Notes: generated by a model not told the origin, from the sequence alone. A stretch of 64,000 bases of DNA from an uncultured Clostridia bacterium (GCA_934278995.1 CAKQWM010000001.1:248001-312000), one strand, 5' to 3'. Counted from the stretch's first letter, positions 25,563 to 33,355 are shown. Made by a program: numbers and translations.

Positions 25563-25969
25563 TTCTCCTCTCCTTGACTTTCTAAAATTTCGTATGCCTT
25601 TGCAAGCAGCAAGGCTTTTTTTCTTGTGTCGAGTTTTTCGCAAACCTTTAAGAGTTCTGTTTCTATCTCCGAAAGCTCACGAGTGTGTGTTTCGCCGTTG
25701 GAGAGAGTTACTGTATTGTGATGTCCGCTTGTAATGGCAACTGGAGCAGAGGCTCCATTTACCACGTTTACCGAGTTGTCGTCTGAAAAGTAATCGACAT
25801 CAACACCAAAATAATCTGCAATTTTCTTTACATTTGCTGCACGAGGCGGCTTTGAAAGTGTTTTCCAACCAGTAGGGGCTCCTTTGGAGAACCCAAGTTC
25901 GACAGCAAGAGCCGTGATAGATATTCCTCTTTGCCTGCATAGACCATTTACCTTGTCGTAGAAATTCAT
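25559..25969 (-). CDS. XRE-family phage repressor
   Basis: 136 aa. Residues ~3-62 form a Cro/CI-type helix-turn-helix (ISITALAVELGFSKGAPTGWK, then NVKKIADYFGVDVDYF). The C-terminal part is short, with no Ser-Lys peptidase dyad visible, so LexA-like self-cleavage is not supported. It is transcribed leftwards, divergent from the early genes, and should bind the TAAAC-rich operators at 25976-26190 to keep the early promoter silent. The membrane-protein gene follows with a 4-base overlap. Confidence 0.88.
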   Translation of the reverse strand: MNFYDKVNGLCRQRGISITALAVELGFSKGAPTGWKTLSKPPRAANVKKIADYFGVDVDYFSDDNSVNVVNGASAPVAITSGHHNTVTLSNGETHTRELSEIETELLKVCEKLDTRKKALLLAKAYEILESQGEEK

Positions 25970-25975
25970 AACTAA

Positions 25976-26190
25976 ACCTCACTAAACTTTTTTTGAAAAA
26001 ACTGAGCAAAACCCTTGACAAAGCCATTTTACGGTGCTATACTAAACACAAGTAAACCAAACAAGGGCAAAAGTAAGCAAATTAAAGCCCTGAGGTTTGC
26101 AGCGACAATGGCTTAGTTTGGTCGTATAAAGTTTATTCGCAACAAACACTATAGCACCAAACTAAACCAAAGTCAAGCAAATTAAACCAA
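25976..26190. promoter_or_regulatory. Divergent lysogeny control region with repeated operator-like motifs
   Basis: ACTAAAC occurs at 25981, 26041 and 26161, with related AGTAAACC (26052), TTAGTTTGG (26113) and ATTAAACC (26181). AGCAAATTAAA occurs at 26076 and 26176. GGTGCTATA (26033) and TATAGCACC (26150) are an inverted pair around the centre. These are candidate repressor sites around the early promoter. Confidence 0.55.
26015..26043 (+). promoter_or_regulatory. Early rightward phage promoter
   Basis: Consensus TTGACA, 17-base spacer, TATACT. One ACTAAAC motif begins inside the -10 region, so repressor binding there would block polymerase. Confidence 0.75.
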
Positions 26191-26209
26191 ATCTTAAAAG
26201 GAGGTGCCT

Positions 26210-26383
26210 ATGGATAAGAAATACTACACCTGTGCAGAGGTAGCACAAATCTACGGCGTAAAGGTCGCCACTGTATGGTCTTGGGTGAGGGACGGAAAGC
26301 TCGGAAGTGTAAAAATAGGTCAACGCTACAGAATCAGGCAGCAAGACCTTGACTCTTTTGAGGTGGCAAACAAGGAGGAATAA
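26210..26383 (+). CDS. Excisionase-like helix-turn-helix protein, 57 aa
   Basis: MerR/excisionase-type HTH: YYTCAEVAQIYGVKVATVWS followed by WVRDGKLGSVKIGQRYRI, the classical recognition helix plus wing. First gene of the early operon behind AAAAGGAGGTGCCT. It could be the recombination directionality factor or a Cro-like regulator; the sequence does not decide. It is immediately followed by the next ATG (26384). Confidence 0.85.
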   Translation: MDKKYYTCAEVAQIYGVKVATVWSWVRDGKLGSVKIGQRYRIRQQDLDSFEVANKEE

Positions 26384-26725
26384 ATGACAATAAAATTGCT
26401 TGTGATTAAAGAACCTGAGTTACCCTCGTATGAGGAATTTTGCAAGGCTGTATCGCAATGTGCCGATAAAACATATATAGCCGAAAGTTTAGGCATTAAA
26501 GTAACTGCAAATCTATTTTCTCAAAAATATAGCTGGCACACTGAAATAGGTAATAAATACGGCTGGGTTTGTTTCTCTGTCAGGGGCTATACATCAACGA
26601 AAAAGATAATAAATGGGTTCAGTAAAGACACCTATTACGCCGCATTAAATTGGGCGAAAGAATGCAGAACACGTAGATTAAGAGAAATATCAGGCGGAGA
26701 CATCTTGCTTGAAATAAACGTTTAG
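26384..26725 (+). CDS. Hypothetical early phage protein, 113 aa
   Basis: A soluble protein starting directly at the preceding stop; the ribosome site AAGGAGGA is inside the end of the excisionase-like gene. Mixed alpha/beta, with W-rich KYSWHTEIGNKYGWVCFSVRG in the middle and a charged TRRLREISGG end. No family recognised. Confidence 0.7.
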   Translation: MTIKLLVIKEPELPSYEEFCKAVSQCADKTYIAESLGIKVTANLFSQKYSWHTEIGNKYGWVCFSVRGYTSTKKIINGFSKDTYYAALNWAKECRTRRLREISGGDILLEINV

Positions 26726-26734
26726 GAGGTATCT

Positions 26735-27028
26735 ATGCAGCAACTAAAACAACTCAACAAGGCAGTGAAAGAGGTTCTGGAAGAGAACCCCGAAACACGC
26801 AGGAGCGACATTAAGCTTATTATGGAGGTTTTCAAACGCAGAGGCGTCAATACCTCCGAATCGTTTGCAACTCTGGCTGTAAACGGTCAGCTCGCTCAAA
26901 TGGAATCTATTACAAGGGCACGCCGAAAAGTGCAGTCCGATTACCCAGAACTTAAAGACGACCGCACTGCAGAGGTTAGAGCGGAACGTGAGGAAGTCTT
27001 CAGAGAATATGCAAAAACACCAGTATAA
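26735..27028 (+). CDS. Hypothetical early phage protein, 97 aa, helical
   Basis: Starts behind TTTAGGAGGTATCT. Almost all helix, with many Glu, Arg and Lys residues; the middle KRRGVNTSESFATLAVNGQL followed by ITRARRKVQSDYPEL resembles small phage DNA-binding proteins that carry a helix-turn-helix. That likeness is not strong enough for a call. Confidence 0.7.
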   Translation: MQQLKQLNKAVKEVLEENPETRRSDIKLIMEVFKRRGVNTSESFATLAVNGQLAQMESITRARRKVQSDYPELKDDRTAEVRAEREEVFREYAKTPV

Positions 27029-27045
27029 AACAAAAGGAGAAAGAT

Positions 27046-27276
27046 ATGAACAAACAACGCAGAAAAGAAATTGAAGAAATTACTGCTCAAATGCAAGACT
27101 TGAGAGAACGTCTTGAGTCTGTAATGGACGAGGAACAAGATTCCTACGACAATCTGCCAGAGAGCTTTCAGAACGGCGAGCGTGGCGAAACTATGCAGGA
27201 GGCGATAGACAACCTCAGCTCGGCTCTTGATAGTATCGACGAGGCTTTAGACTACGCACAAAGTGCTATCGAATAA
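27046..27276 (+). CDS. Small acidic coiled-coil phage protein, 76 aa
   Basis: Two predicted helices (IEEITAQMQDLRERLESVM and AIDNLSSALDSIDEALDYAQ) joined by a polar loop. This helical hairpin pattern is common among small early phage proteins of unknown role. AAAGGAGAAAGAT is the ribosome site. Confidence 0.7.
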   Translation: MNKQRRKEIEEITAQMQDLRERLESVMDEEQDSYDNLPESFQNGERGETMQEAIDNLSSALDSIDEALDYAQSAIE

Positions 27277-27290
27277 GGGAGATTTTGCAA

Positions 27291-27515
27291 ATGATTAAAT
27301 TTACATCTATGAAAGACTTTGAGTCGTTTTCTCAAGGGAAAACCATTATCGACGAGGACAAGGCAATCAAAGAGTTTTACGGGAACAACTATAAAACCTA
27401 TAAGGATAGCGTGACGGAGATTTTTTACTATCAGGCTCCTTATTATGACTACACCTACTATTACGACGAAAGTAAAAACATTATAGTCGAACACTCTTAC
27501 TGTGTGGGAGATTAA
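27291..27515 (+). CDS. Hypothetical phage protein, 74 aa, Tyr-rich end
   Basis: Starts at ATG 27291 behind GGGAG; the frame can be read from TTG 27285. The C-terminal half is very rich in Tyr and Asp (YYQAPYYDYTYYYDESK). It precedes the DGR target gene by 39 bases. No family recognised. Confidence 0.65.
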   Translation: MIKFTSMKDFESFSQGKTIIDEDKAIKEFYGNNYKTYKDSVTEIFYYQAPYYDYTYYYDESKNIIVEHSYCVGD

Positions 27516-27553
27516 CCGACCGTCGGCGGACACAGGCGGAAAGGAGATTACTT

Positions 27554-28312
27554 ATGAATTATAACGTTTACAGGGTTGAGAAAATCAACGATTACCAAAA
27601 CAAGGGCGATTTGCTCGATTACAACTACTCTAAAGACTTTGAGGAGCTTAGAAAGCTTAGGGGATACGTAACGCAGGACTATGTCATTACAGACTCTGAG
27701 TTTGAACTCGGGCACGTTTATTTCAACGGAGACCTTATTAAGCCTCTTGAAAAGGTCTCGTCGTTCGAGGGAGAGCCTATTAAGGTAATTCCTATAAAAA
27801 AGAGCGTTGAAGTGAAAGACCTTAAGCTGGGCGACCGATTCAAATTCGGAAAGACAAAATTTGTAAAACTCGATAACTCCCACGGTGGTTGTTTGTGCCT
27901 TGCAGCGGACGTGCTGTTCAAAGACTGCTTTGACGAGAATAACCAAAACAACTGGGTAACTTCCTCGCTAAGAAAAAAGCTTGCAAAAGTTATCGGAGAT
28001 TATATCGAAAACAATGACGCATTAGTTCCGTTCGTTAGAGACCTGACAACCGACGACGGTCTGACTGAATACGGCAGTTGCACGGACGTCGTTTCACTGC
28101 TCACTTGCGACGAATATCGCAAATACAGAAAGCTCATTCCAAACTGCGGAAAGTGGCACTGGACAATTACAGCGGACAGTTTGGAATACTCGTGCGATGT
28201 TCGCCCTGTCGTTTCGGTCGGTAGTTTGGGCAGCAACTGTGCGTATGGCGGTAGCATCGGCGTGCGTCCGCTTTGTGTTCTGAAATCTGACACCCCCGTC
28301 GAGACGATATGA
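27554..28312 (+). CDS. DGR remote target protein, DUF6273-like C-type-lectin-type fold
   Basis: 252 aa. The N-terminal ~90 residues are not recognised. Residues ~90-252 follow the DUF6273 pattern common in clostridial phage variable proteins: GDRFKFGKTKFVKLDN, NNWVTSSLRKKL, then a final GVRPL before the C-terminus. Residues 212-241 are encoded by the variable repeat (28187-28275). Twelve residues there differ from what the template would give. The gene lies in the early operon, far from the tail genes where such binders normally sit. What the protein binds is unknown. A two-gene overlap (ATGA) couples it to the next small gene. Confidence 0.85.
   Translation: MNYNVYRVEKINDYQNKGDLLDYNYSKDFEELRKLRGYVTQDYVITDSEFELGHVYFNGDLIKPLEKVSSFEGEPIKVIPIKKSVEVKDLKLGDRFKFGKTKFVKLDNSHGGCLCLAADVLFKDCFDENNQNNWVTSSLRKKLAKVIGDYIENNDALVPFVRDLTTDDGLTEYGSCTDVVSLLTCDEYRKYRKLIPNCGKWHWTITADSLEYSCDVRPVVSVGSLGSNCAYGGSIGVRPLCVLKSDTPVETI
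28187..28275 (+). repeat. DGR variable repeat (VR), remote copy
   Basis: 89 bp aligned without gaps to the template at 62507-62595. All 17 differences are at template A positions (to G, C or T); all 63 non-A positions are identical, including the last 18 bases CGGCGTGCGTCCGCTTTG, which would be the initiation-of-homing segment. This is the signature of adenine mutagenic retrohoming. Confidence 0.95.
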
Positions 28313-28455
28313 TTGTAGAGTTTGAAAACTCTCCACCAACGATAAAAGACGTGCCGCAGCTTGAGCTTACGCTCTTTGCTAAAAGCCTTGTTGCGGCGGT
28401 CAAACAATACAAAATACAACAGGAGGTAAAGCAATGTCAGGAGCAACCAAAATAG
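28309..28455 (+). CDS. Small phage protein, 48 aa, coupled to the DGR target
   Basis: Starts in an ATGA overlap with the DGR target stop. It encodes MIVEFENSPPTIKDVPQLEL, then a helical LFAKSLVAAVKQYKIQQEV tail. Its first codons contain the VR-side hairpin (28317-28332). A trace of a similar peptide (STPPIKG) can be read just after the template repeat at 62638-62658. Function unknown. Confidence 0.55.
   Translation: MIVEFENSPPTIKDVPQLELTLFAKSLVAAVKQYKIQQEVKQCQEQPK
28317..28332 (+). other. Hairpin just downstream of the variable repeat
   Basis: AGAGTT-TGAA-AACTCT, a 6 bp stem with a TGAA tetraloop, 41 bases past the VR end. In the Bordetella phage DGR a similar stem-loop/cruciform downstream of VR raises target recognition. 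Confidence 0.6.
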
Positions 28456-28592
28456 AAACGGAAGAAAAAAATTTACTCGACTGCACGCTGCAAGAGATTG
28501 AAAAAATACTCGAACCCTTATCAGACGACGACAGAGAGCGTGTCGTTTCAAAAATGTGGAACGACTATCGCAAAAGACTAACGGAGGCGTAA
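28434..28592 (+). CDS. Small acidic phage protein, 52 aa
   Basis: Starts behind a perfect AGGAGGTAAAGCA site inside the end of the previous small gene. Sequence is helical and acidic (LQEIEKILEPLSDDDRERVV). It directly precedes the exonuclease gene. No family recognised. Confidence 0.7.
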   Translation: MSGATKIETEEKNLLDCTLQEIEKILEPLSDDDRERVVSKMWNDYRKRLTEA

Positions 28593-28594
28593 AA

Positions 28595-29254
28595 ATGAGC
28601 CTTGAAAAAGTAAAACTCAAACACAATTCCCCAGAGTGGCTGCAGTTCCGAAAAAGCGGAATCGGTGGCTCTGAGGCGGCGGCAATACTCGGGCTTTCTC
28701 CATTCAAAACAAACGTTGAAGTCTGGGAAGAAAAGGTCGGGCTGAGAGAACCAAAAGATATATCGGATAACCCAGCCGTCAAATACGGCAAACAGGCGGA
28801 AGATATGCTTGTAAAACTCTTTGCCTTAGACTTTCCCGAGTATAAGGTTAGAACTAACAAAAATGTGGTTTACAGGCGAGGTTTTATGTTTGCCTCGCTC
28901 GACGCCGAACTAACAGACGGGCAGGGACAAAAAGGTTTTCTCGAGTGTAAAACGACAGAAATACACTCTAAGACAACGCTTGAAAAATGGAATCGACACA
29001 TACCAGAATACTACTACACTCAATTACTTCATTACTTCGTAGTAACTGGCTGGGACTTTGCTTTTTGTAAGGCTCAGCTGAGACAAACAGGGCTAAACGA
29101 AATGCCCGAAACAATATCAAGACACTATCCGTTTTTCAGGGGAGACCTGAAAGAGGATATGAGGTATCTCTACCTCAAAGAAAAAGAGTTTTGGGGCTAC
29201 GTCGAACGGAAAGAACGTCCGCCGCTGCTCCTGCCAAACTTCAGCAAAGACTAA
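28595..29254 (+). CDS. YqaJ-family phage exonuclease
   Basis: 219 aa. The N-terminal WLQFRKSGIGGSEAAAILGLSPF is the YqaJ signature, with the PD-(D/E)xK nuclease core AKYGKQAEDML-like, then FASLDAEL and LECKTT (catalytic Asp and Glu-x-Lys), and YYTQLLHYFVVTGW. It is a lambda-Exo-type 5'-3' exonuclease that works with the RecT annealase encoded two genes on. Start at 28595 behind GGAGGCG; the longer frame from 28556 overlaps the previous gene. Confidence 0.92.
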   Translation: MSLEKVKLKHNSPEWLQFRKSGIGGSEAAAILGLSPFKTNVEVWEEKVGLREPKDISDNPAVKYGKQAEDMLVKLFALDFPEYKVRTNKNVVYRRGFMFASLDAELTDGQGQKGFLECKTTEIHSKTTLEKWNRHIPEYYYTQLLHYFVVTGWDFAFCKAQLRQTGLNEMPETISRHYPFFRGDLKEDMRYLYLKEKEFWGYVERKERPPLLLPNFSKD

Positions 29255-29275
29255 ATTATTTTGGAGGACAAACAA

Positions 29276-30112
29276 ATGTCAAATGAATTAACCCTTGTAA
29301 TGCAAACCCCCGTTGAGGAACTCGTACCTAAGCTCCTTGCGTGGAACAACCAAGAACTGCTCGCCGCCGTGCGTCAACGTCTGACTATGTATCAGGGTAT
29401 CACTTATTCGGAAAACGAAATAGCAACCGCTAAAGCGGATAAAGCACAGCTAAACGCTTTCTGTAAGTCTCTTAACGACGAACGTATCCGTATCGGCAAA
29501 GTCTACTCGTCGCCTTACGATAAATTCAAGGCAGAGGTTGACGAGGTTATCGGAGAGGTAAAAACCGTCGTCGGAGAGATTGACGCACAAGTAAAAGCTT
29601 ATGAGCAGCAAAAACAAGCCGAGAAACAGAACTCTATTATTGAATATTACAAGACTGTTGTCGGAGAGTTTGACGGGCTTATTCCGTATGAAAGGATACA
29701 TAGCCCGAAATGGCTCAACGCAACAACTTCCTTAAAGTCCATTAAAGCGGACATAGACTCAATTCTCACAAACGCCAGAAATGCGATAGTGGCAATCGAG
29801 GCTCTCAAAAGCGAAAACGAATCGCAAATTAAAGCGTTCTTTTTCAGAACATTGAGTTTGAGCGACGCTCTTACGGAGAACAAGAGACTCAAAGCCGAGA
29901 GCCAAAGAATTGCAGAGCTTGCCGCAAAAAAAGAGGCGGAACAGGCTGCCGCAGCAGCTCAAACACAACAGGCAACCGTAGAGCCTGCAGTTGTAACGCC
30001 GAAACATCAGACCGTCAGGTTTCAGGTTGAGGGAACTATTGAACAGCTCAAAGCTCTCCAGAAATTCTTGAGAGAAAACAACATCAAATATTCAGCCATA
30101 AAGGAGGACTAA
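29276..30112 (+). CDS. DUF1351 family phage protein
   Basis: 278 aa. Residues ~25-200 match the DUF1351 pattern seen beside RecT genes in Firmicutes phages: a long helical core with AKADKAQLNAFCKSLNDERI, then coiled-coil KAYEQQKQAEKQNSI, and SPKWLNATTSLKSI. A Gln/Ala-rich linker leads to a ~45-residue C-terminal domain. Presumed helper of the recombination pair; role not proven. ATG 29276 is behind TTGGAGG. Confidence 0.85.
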   Translation: MSNELTLVMQTPVEELVPKLLAWNNQELLAAVRQRLTMYQGITYSENEIATAKADKAQLNAFCKSLNDERIRIGKVYSSPYDKFKAEVDEVIGEVKTVVGEIDAQVKAYEQQKQAEKQNSIIEYYKTVVGEFDGLIPYERIHSPKWLNATTSLKSIKADIDSILTNARNAIVAIEALKSENESQIKAFFFRTLSLSDALTENKRLKAESQRIAELAAKKEAEQAAAAAQTQQATVEPAVVTPKHQTVRFQVEGTIEQLKALQKFLRENNIKYSAIKED

Positions 30113-30116
30113 TGAT

Positions 30117-31040
30117 ATGGCAAACGTAGTCGCAACCACTCAAAAAAGTATCGCAAAAAAACAACCGAAATTCTCGGTATTTATGTCTCAGGACAACATA
30201 AAAGCACTCGTGCAGCAGTCGGTTGGTAAAAATGCACAGAGCTTTACTACGGCGATTATATCTGCCGTCAGTAATAACCCTGCACTTGAAGAGTGCACTC
30301 AGAAAACGATTTTGTCGGCGTGTTTGCTTGGCGAGAGCCTTAAGCTCTCCCCGTCGCCGCAGCTCGGTCAATACTACCTCGTGCCGTTCAACAAAAAGGA
30401 TAGATACGGAAATATTCTGGAAACCAACGCTCAGTTTGTTCTCGGCGTAAAAGGTTATAAACAGCTCGCTATGAGGTCTGGGCAGTATCTTGACATCGAC
30501 GTCCTTGAAATCAAAGAGGGCGAATACAAGGGGCGTGATAAACTTACAGGCAAACAACGCTTTGAGTTTATTGAAGACGACGACGAAAGAGAGTCTCTCC
30601 CGACGGTCGGATATATGGCTTATTTTGAACTACTCAACGGGTTCAAAAAAGTTATTTACTGGACGAAAAAGAAAATGCTCCACCACGCAGACACCTACAG
30701 TCCTGCGTTCAGAGCGGATAAATACGAAGACTACATCAACGGAAAGATTCCGAAAGAGGAGCTCTACAAATACAGTTCGTTCTGGTACAAGAACTTCACG
30801 GAAATGGCTTTCAAAACATTGCTCCGCCACCTTATAAGCCAGTGGGGCATTATGAGTATCGAAATGCAAACGGCTATCGTTTCCGACGACGCTGTAATCG
30901 GAGAAAACGGCGACCCTGAATACGTCGAATATAATGACGATTCTGCAGTCGTAGAGGCGACAGGAGCGTCAGGACAGCCTGAAACCGTCTCAGTTGAAGA
31001 ACAAGGCGAGTTTGACTTTTTCGGCGATAACGCCCAATAG
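30117..31040 (+). CDS. recT: RecT single-strand annealing protein
   Basis: 307 aa. Typical RecT layout: FTTAIISAVSNNPALEECT, LSACLLGESLKLSPSPQLGQYYLVPF, FVLGVKGYKQLAMRSGQY, and the KNFTEMAFKTLLRHLISQWG segment; an acidic tail follows. It anneals single strands produced by the YqaJ exonuclease during phage recombination. AAGGAGGACTAATGAT precedes the ATG. Confidence 0.95.
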   Translation: MANVVATTQKSIAKKQPKFSVFMSQDNIKALVQQSVGKNAQSFTTAIISAVSNNPALEECTQKTILSACLLGESLKLSPSPQLGQYYLVPFNKKDRYGNILETNAQFVLGVKGYKQLAMRSGQYLDIDVLEIKEGEYKGRDKLTGKQRFEFIEDDDERESLPTVGYMAYFELLNGFKKVIYWTKKKMLHHADTYSPAFRADKYEDYINGKIPKEELYKYSSFWYKNFTEMAFKTLLRHLISQWGIMSIEMQTAIVSDDAVIGENGDPEYVEYNDDSAVVEATGASGQPETVSVEEQGEFDFFGDNAQ

Positions 31041-31049
31041 GAGGTGTTT

Positions 31050-31469
31050 ATGGAGTTTCAAGTTTTAGGAACGCCCGTCGGGAAACATCGCCCGAGGTTT
31101 TCTACGGTGCACGGCTACGCTCAGGCAATTAAGCAAAAAGAGGACGTCTATTATGAGAACCTCGTTAAGCTGTGTTTTTCACAAGCGAAACCTGAGGGTT
31201 ATGACCTATATGAAAAACCGCTAAAGGTAGAAATTCAAGCGTTTTTTGATGTTCCTAAGGCGTTCTCCAAAAAACGAACAAAAGAGGCTTTGGAGGGCTG
31301 CATAAGCCCTCTGAAAAAGCCTGACGCAGACAATATAGCAAAAATAATCTGTGACGCTCTGAATGGTGTGGCATACAAAGACGACGCACAGATTGTGGAG
31401 CTCGTAGTCCGCAAGTGCTATGCAGAAATGCCGAGCGTAAGCGTGATTGTCGAAGAGTTCAGGACTTAA
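31050..31469 (+). CDS. rusA: RusA-type Holliday junction resolvase
   Basis: 139 aa, the usual RusA length. FQVLGTPVGKHRPRF at the start, a Lys/Arg-rich KAFSKKRTKEAL, and the catalytic cluster KKPDADNIAKIICDALNGVAYKDD with its three acidic residues. It resolves four-way junctions from RecT-driven recombination or replication. ATG 31050 is behind AGGAGGTG. Confidence 0.95.
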   Translation: MEFQVLGTPVGKHRPRFSTVHGYAQAIKQKEDVYYENLVKLCFSQAKPEGYDLYEKPLKVEIQAFFDVPKAFSKKRTKEALEGCISPLKKPDADNIAKIICDALNGVAYKDDAQIVELVVRKCYAEMPSVSVIVEEFRT

Positions 31470-31483
31470 GCAGGAGGCAAACA

Positions 31484-32230
31484 ATGGCAAAAGAATATTT
31501 CCCTCACGATTACTGTGCAAGGTTGACATTAAGAGAGATTCGCAAGGACTACGGTCTCGAGGGGCTCGGCTTTTACTGGTGTTTCGTTGAAATGCTGCAC
31601 GAAGAGGGCGGCTACATTAAAGAAACAGAACTCGAAAGCATTGCATACGACCTAAGAGTTAGTATAGACCTTGTGCAAGCTGTAATCAGAAACTACGACC
31701 TTTTTGTTATAAAAAAAGGGAAAATCAGCTCGGAAAGAGTGCTTAGAAACATCAAAAAAAGAGCCGAAATATCCGAGGCAAGAAAATCTGCGGCTGAAAG
31801 CCGTTGGAACAGACAAGACGAACAGCTACCTCTGGCAGATATACCAACGGACGAGCAGACAGCAGATACGCAAACAGCAAAGCAATTTTATATCGCCAGT
31901 ATTGAACGTTGCTTTGATAAGTTTTTGGAAAATGCAAGCGGAGATATGCTATTTTCCCGAAACATTTATGACTACAAGGGCTTGTTTGATACCGTCATAG
32001 CAGAAGTAAAAAGCAAGGACTATGTAATAATCGACCGTAAAAATGTGCCTGTGTATAGATTTTTGCAAGTAATACAAAGACACATCAAGCAAAACGGAGA
32101 TATTAAAAATCTCGCTCAGGCGTTGAATGACGTGCAGGACAGATACGTCAAGGGCAAGATTAAAAACAGGGCAAATTACCTTATCTCTACCCTGTATAAC
32201 GCCGCTCTCTTTGATTGCGGCGACGAATAA
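31484..32230 (+). CDS. Phage replication initiator-like protein (DUF4373 type)
   Basis: 248 aa. The N-terminal 95 residues match the DUF4373 / Lin1244-Lin1753 domain: YFPHDYCARLTLREI, YGLEGLGFYWCFVEMLHEEGG and SERVLRNI. Such proteins have a winged-helix N-terminus and act as replisome organisers that load helicase. The C-terminal part is a helical domain without clear match. It sits between the resolvase and the SSB-type gene, as expected for replication. Start 31484 is behind CAGGAGG; a longer frame from 31415 is inside rusA. Confidence 0.82.
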   Translation: MAKEYFPHDYCARLTLREIRKDYGLEGLGFYWCFVEMLHEEGGYIKETELESIAYDLRVSIDLVQAVIRNYDLFVIKKGKISSERVLRNIKKRAEISEARKSAAESRWNRQDEQLPLADIPTDEQTADTQTAKQFYIASIERCFDKFLENASGDMLFSRNIYDYKGLFDTVIAEVKSKDYVIIDRKNVPVYRFLQVIQRHIKQNGDIKNLAQALNDVQDRYVKGKIKNRANYLISTLYNAALFDCGDE

Positions 32231-32249
32231 TAACTCAGGAGGAACAACC

Positions 32250-32861
32250 GTGAGAACCGAACAAACAAATGCAGCAAGAGTAGCAGGAACTATTGCTACC
32301 AGACCTACCACATTCGACTGTTGTGGAGAGACGTTTTACTCTTTTACTCTGAACGTCAAACGCTCAAGCGGAAATATCGACGCTGTCCCAGTAAATATTT
32401 CAAAATATTTGCTCGGAGACGCAAAAGTAGGCGACAATGTCGCTTTTACTGGGCAAATAAGAACATATCAAAAGTTTATCGACGGCAAGAATCGTCTCAT
32501 TATTACGTTTTTTGCACTAAGTGTAGACGAATACACGGAAGACATTAACGACGTTGAACTTATGGGCTTTTTCTGTAAAGAGCCGCAACACCGAATTACT
32601 CCGCTCGGACGAGATATATGCGATGTAATGCTCGCTGTAAATCGTTCACGAGGTAAGTCCGACTATATCCCGTGTATCGTGTGGGGTAGGACAAGCAGAC
32701 ATATTGCAACGCTTGAAATTGGCTCAGAGGTCAGGGCTATAGGCAGGCTGCAAAGCCGTCAATACGTCAAAACCGACGCAGACGGGAACCAGACCGAGAG
32801 GACGGCTTACGAGGTTTCTATCAACAGAATAAACGCCGTAGGCGAGGAGGTTTACGAATGA
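32250..32861 (+). CDS. Single-strand DNA-binding protein with two OB-type halves
   Basis: 203 aa from GTG 32250, behind CAGGAGGAACAACC. The second half (from NDVELMGFFCKEPQHRITP on) is an SSB OB fold with VMLAVNRSRGKSDYIPCIVW and AIGRLQSRQYVK. The first half has the same strand order (ARVAGTIATRPTTF, YSFTLNVKRSSGNIDAVPV and VAFTGQIRTYQKF), so it looks like a tandem duplication. A second, ordinary SSB is encoded at 34815. The longer frame from 32127 runs inside the replication gene and is rejected. Confidence 0.8.
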   Translation: MRTEQTNAARVAGTIATRPTTFDCCGETFYSFTLNVKRSSGNIDAVPVNISKYLLGDAKVGDNVAFTGQIRTYQKFIDGKNRLIITFFALSVDEYTEDINDVELMGFFCKEPQHRITPLGRDICDVMLAVNRSRGKSDYIPCIVWGRTSRHIATLEIGSEVRAIGRLQSRQYVKTDADGNQTERTAYEVSINRINAVGEEVYE

Positions 32862-33343
32862 AAACAATTTTAATGTCAATTAAAGCGAGACACAATCGCA
32901 ATATTGAAAGTGGGGCGAAAAAATCCGAATTAAGGTTGAAACCGCCGACGTGCGAATTACCGTTTAAGGTTCTGACTTATGAAAGCGGTTTTGACGGTCG
33001 GCATAAGGTGGTAAACGAGTGGATATGCGACAATATAACACAGTGGCGTATTTGCGTAGGAATACCTGCTCATTTACCGAAAGCAGCTTGCGTTTCCGCA
33101 GAGGAAATACGGGAATATAGCGGTAAAAACTATAAAGATGTTTCCGAAATGCGAATAACAAATCTTAAAATCTACGACAAGCCGAAAGAGTTGGGCGAAT
33201 TTTTCGCAAGATGTCATATTCCCGAAAGCAAATGCAAGTGTTGCGATAACTGTTTTTGGAAAGAGAATGGCTATGGTGAAGATTATGCAGTTAAGAAACT
33301 AACTCGTCCGCCGCAAAGTTGGTGCTACGTGGAGGGAGTATAA
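32858..33343 (+). CDS. ASCH/PUA-like domain phage protein
   Basis: 161 aa, ATGA overlap with the preceding gene. The N-terminus MKTILMSIKARHNRNIESGAKKSELR has the ASCH signature (short strand, then a basic helix ending in a conserved E-x-R), suggesting an RNA- or nucleotide-related pocket. A Cys-rich CHIPESKCKCCDNCFW stretch near residue 130 could bind a metal. The end RPPQSWCYVE recurs in related phage proteins. The exact role is unknown. Confidence 0.75.
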   Translation: MKTILMSIKARHNRNIESGAKKSELRLKPPTCELPFKVLTYESGFDGRHKVVNEWICDNITQWRICVGIPAHLPKAACVSAEEIREYSGKNYKDVSEMRITNLKIYDKPKELGEFFARCHIPESKCKCCDNCFWKENGYGEDYAVKKLTRPPQSWCYVEGV

Positions 33344-33355
33344 ACAACTCTTAAA

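Noticed and set aside
28000..28860. 286-codon reverse-strand open frame across the variable repeat
   Set aside because: It cuts across three forward genes with good ribosome sites and shows no recognisable domain; the mutation pattern in VR fits the forward frame.
32127..32249. N-terminal extension of the tandem-OB protein
   Set aside because: It lies inside the replication gene in another frame; GTG 32250 has a strong AGGAGG.
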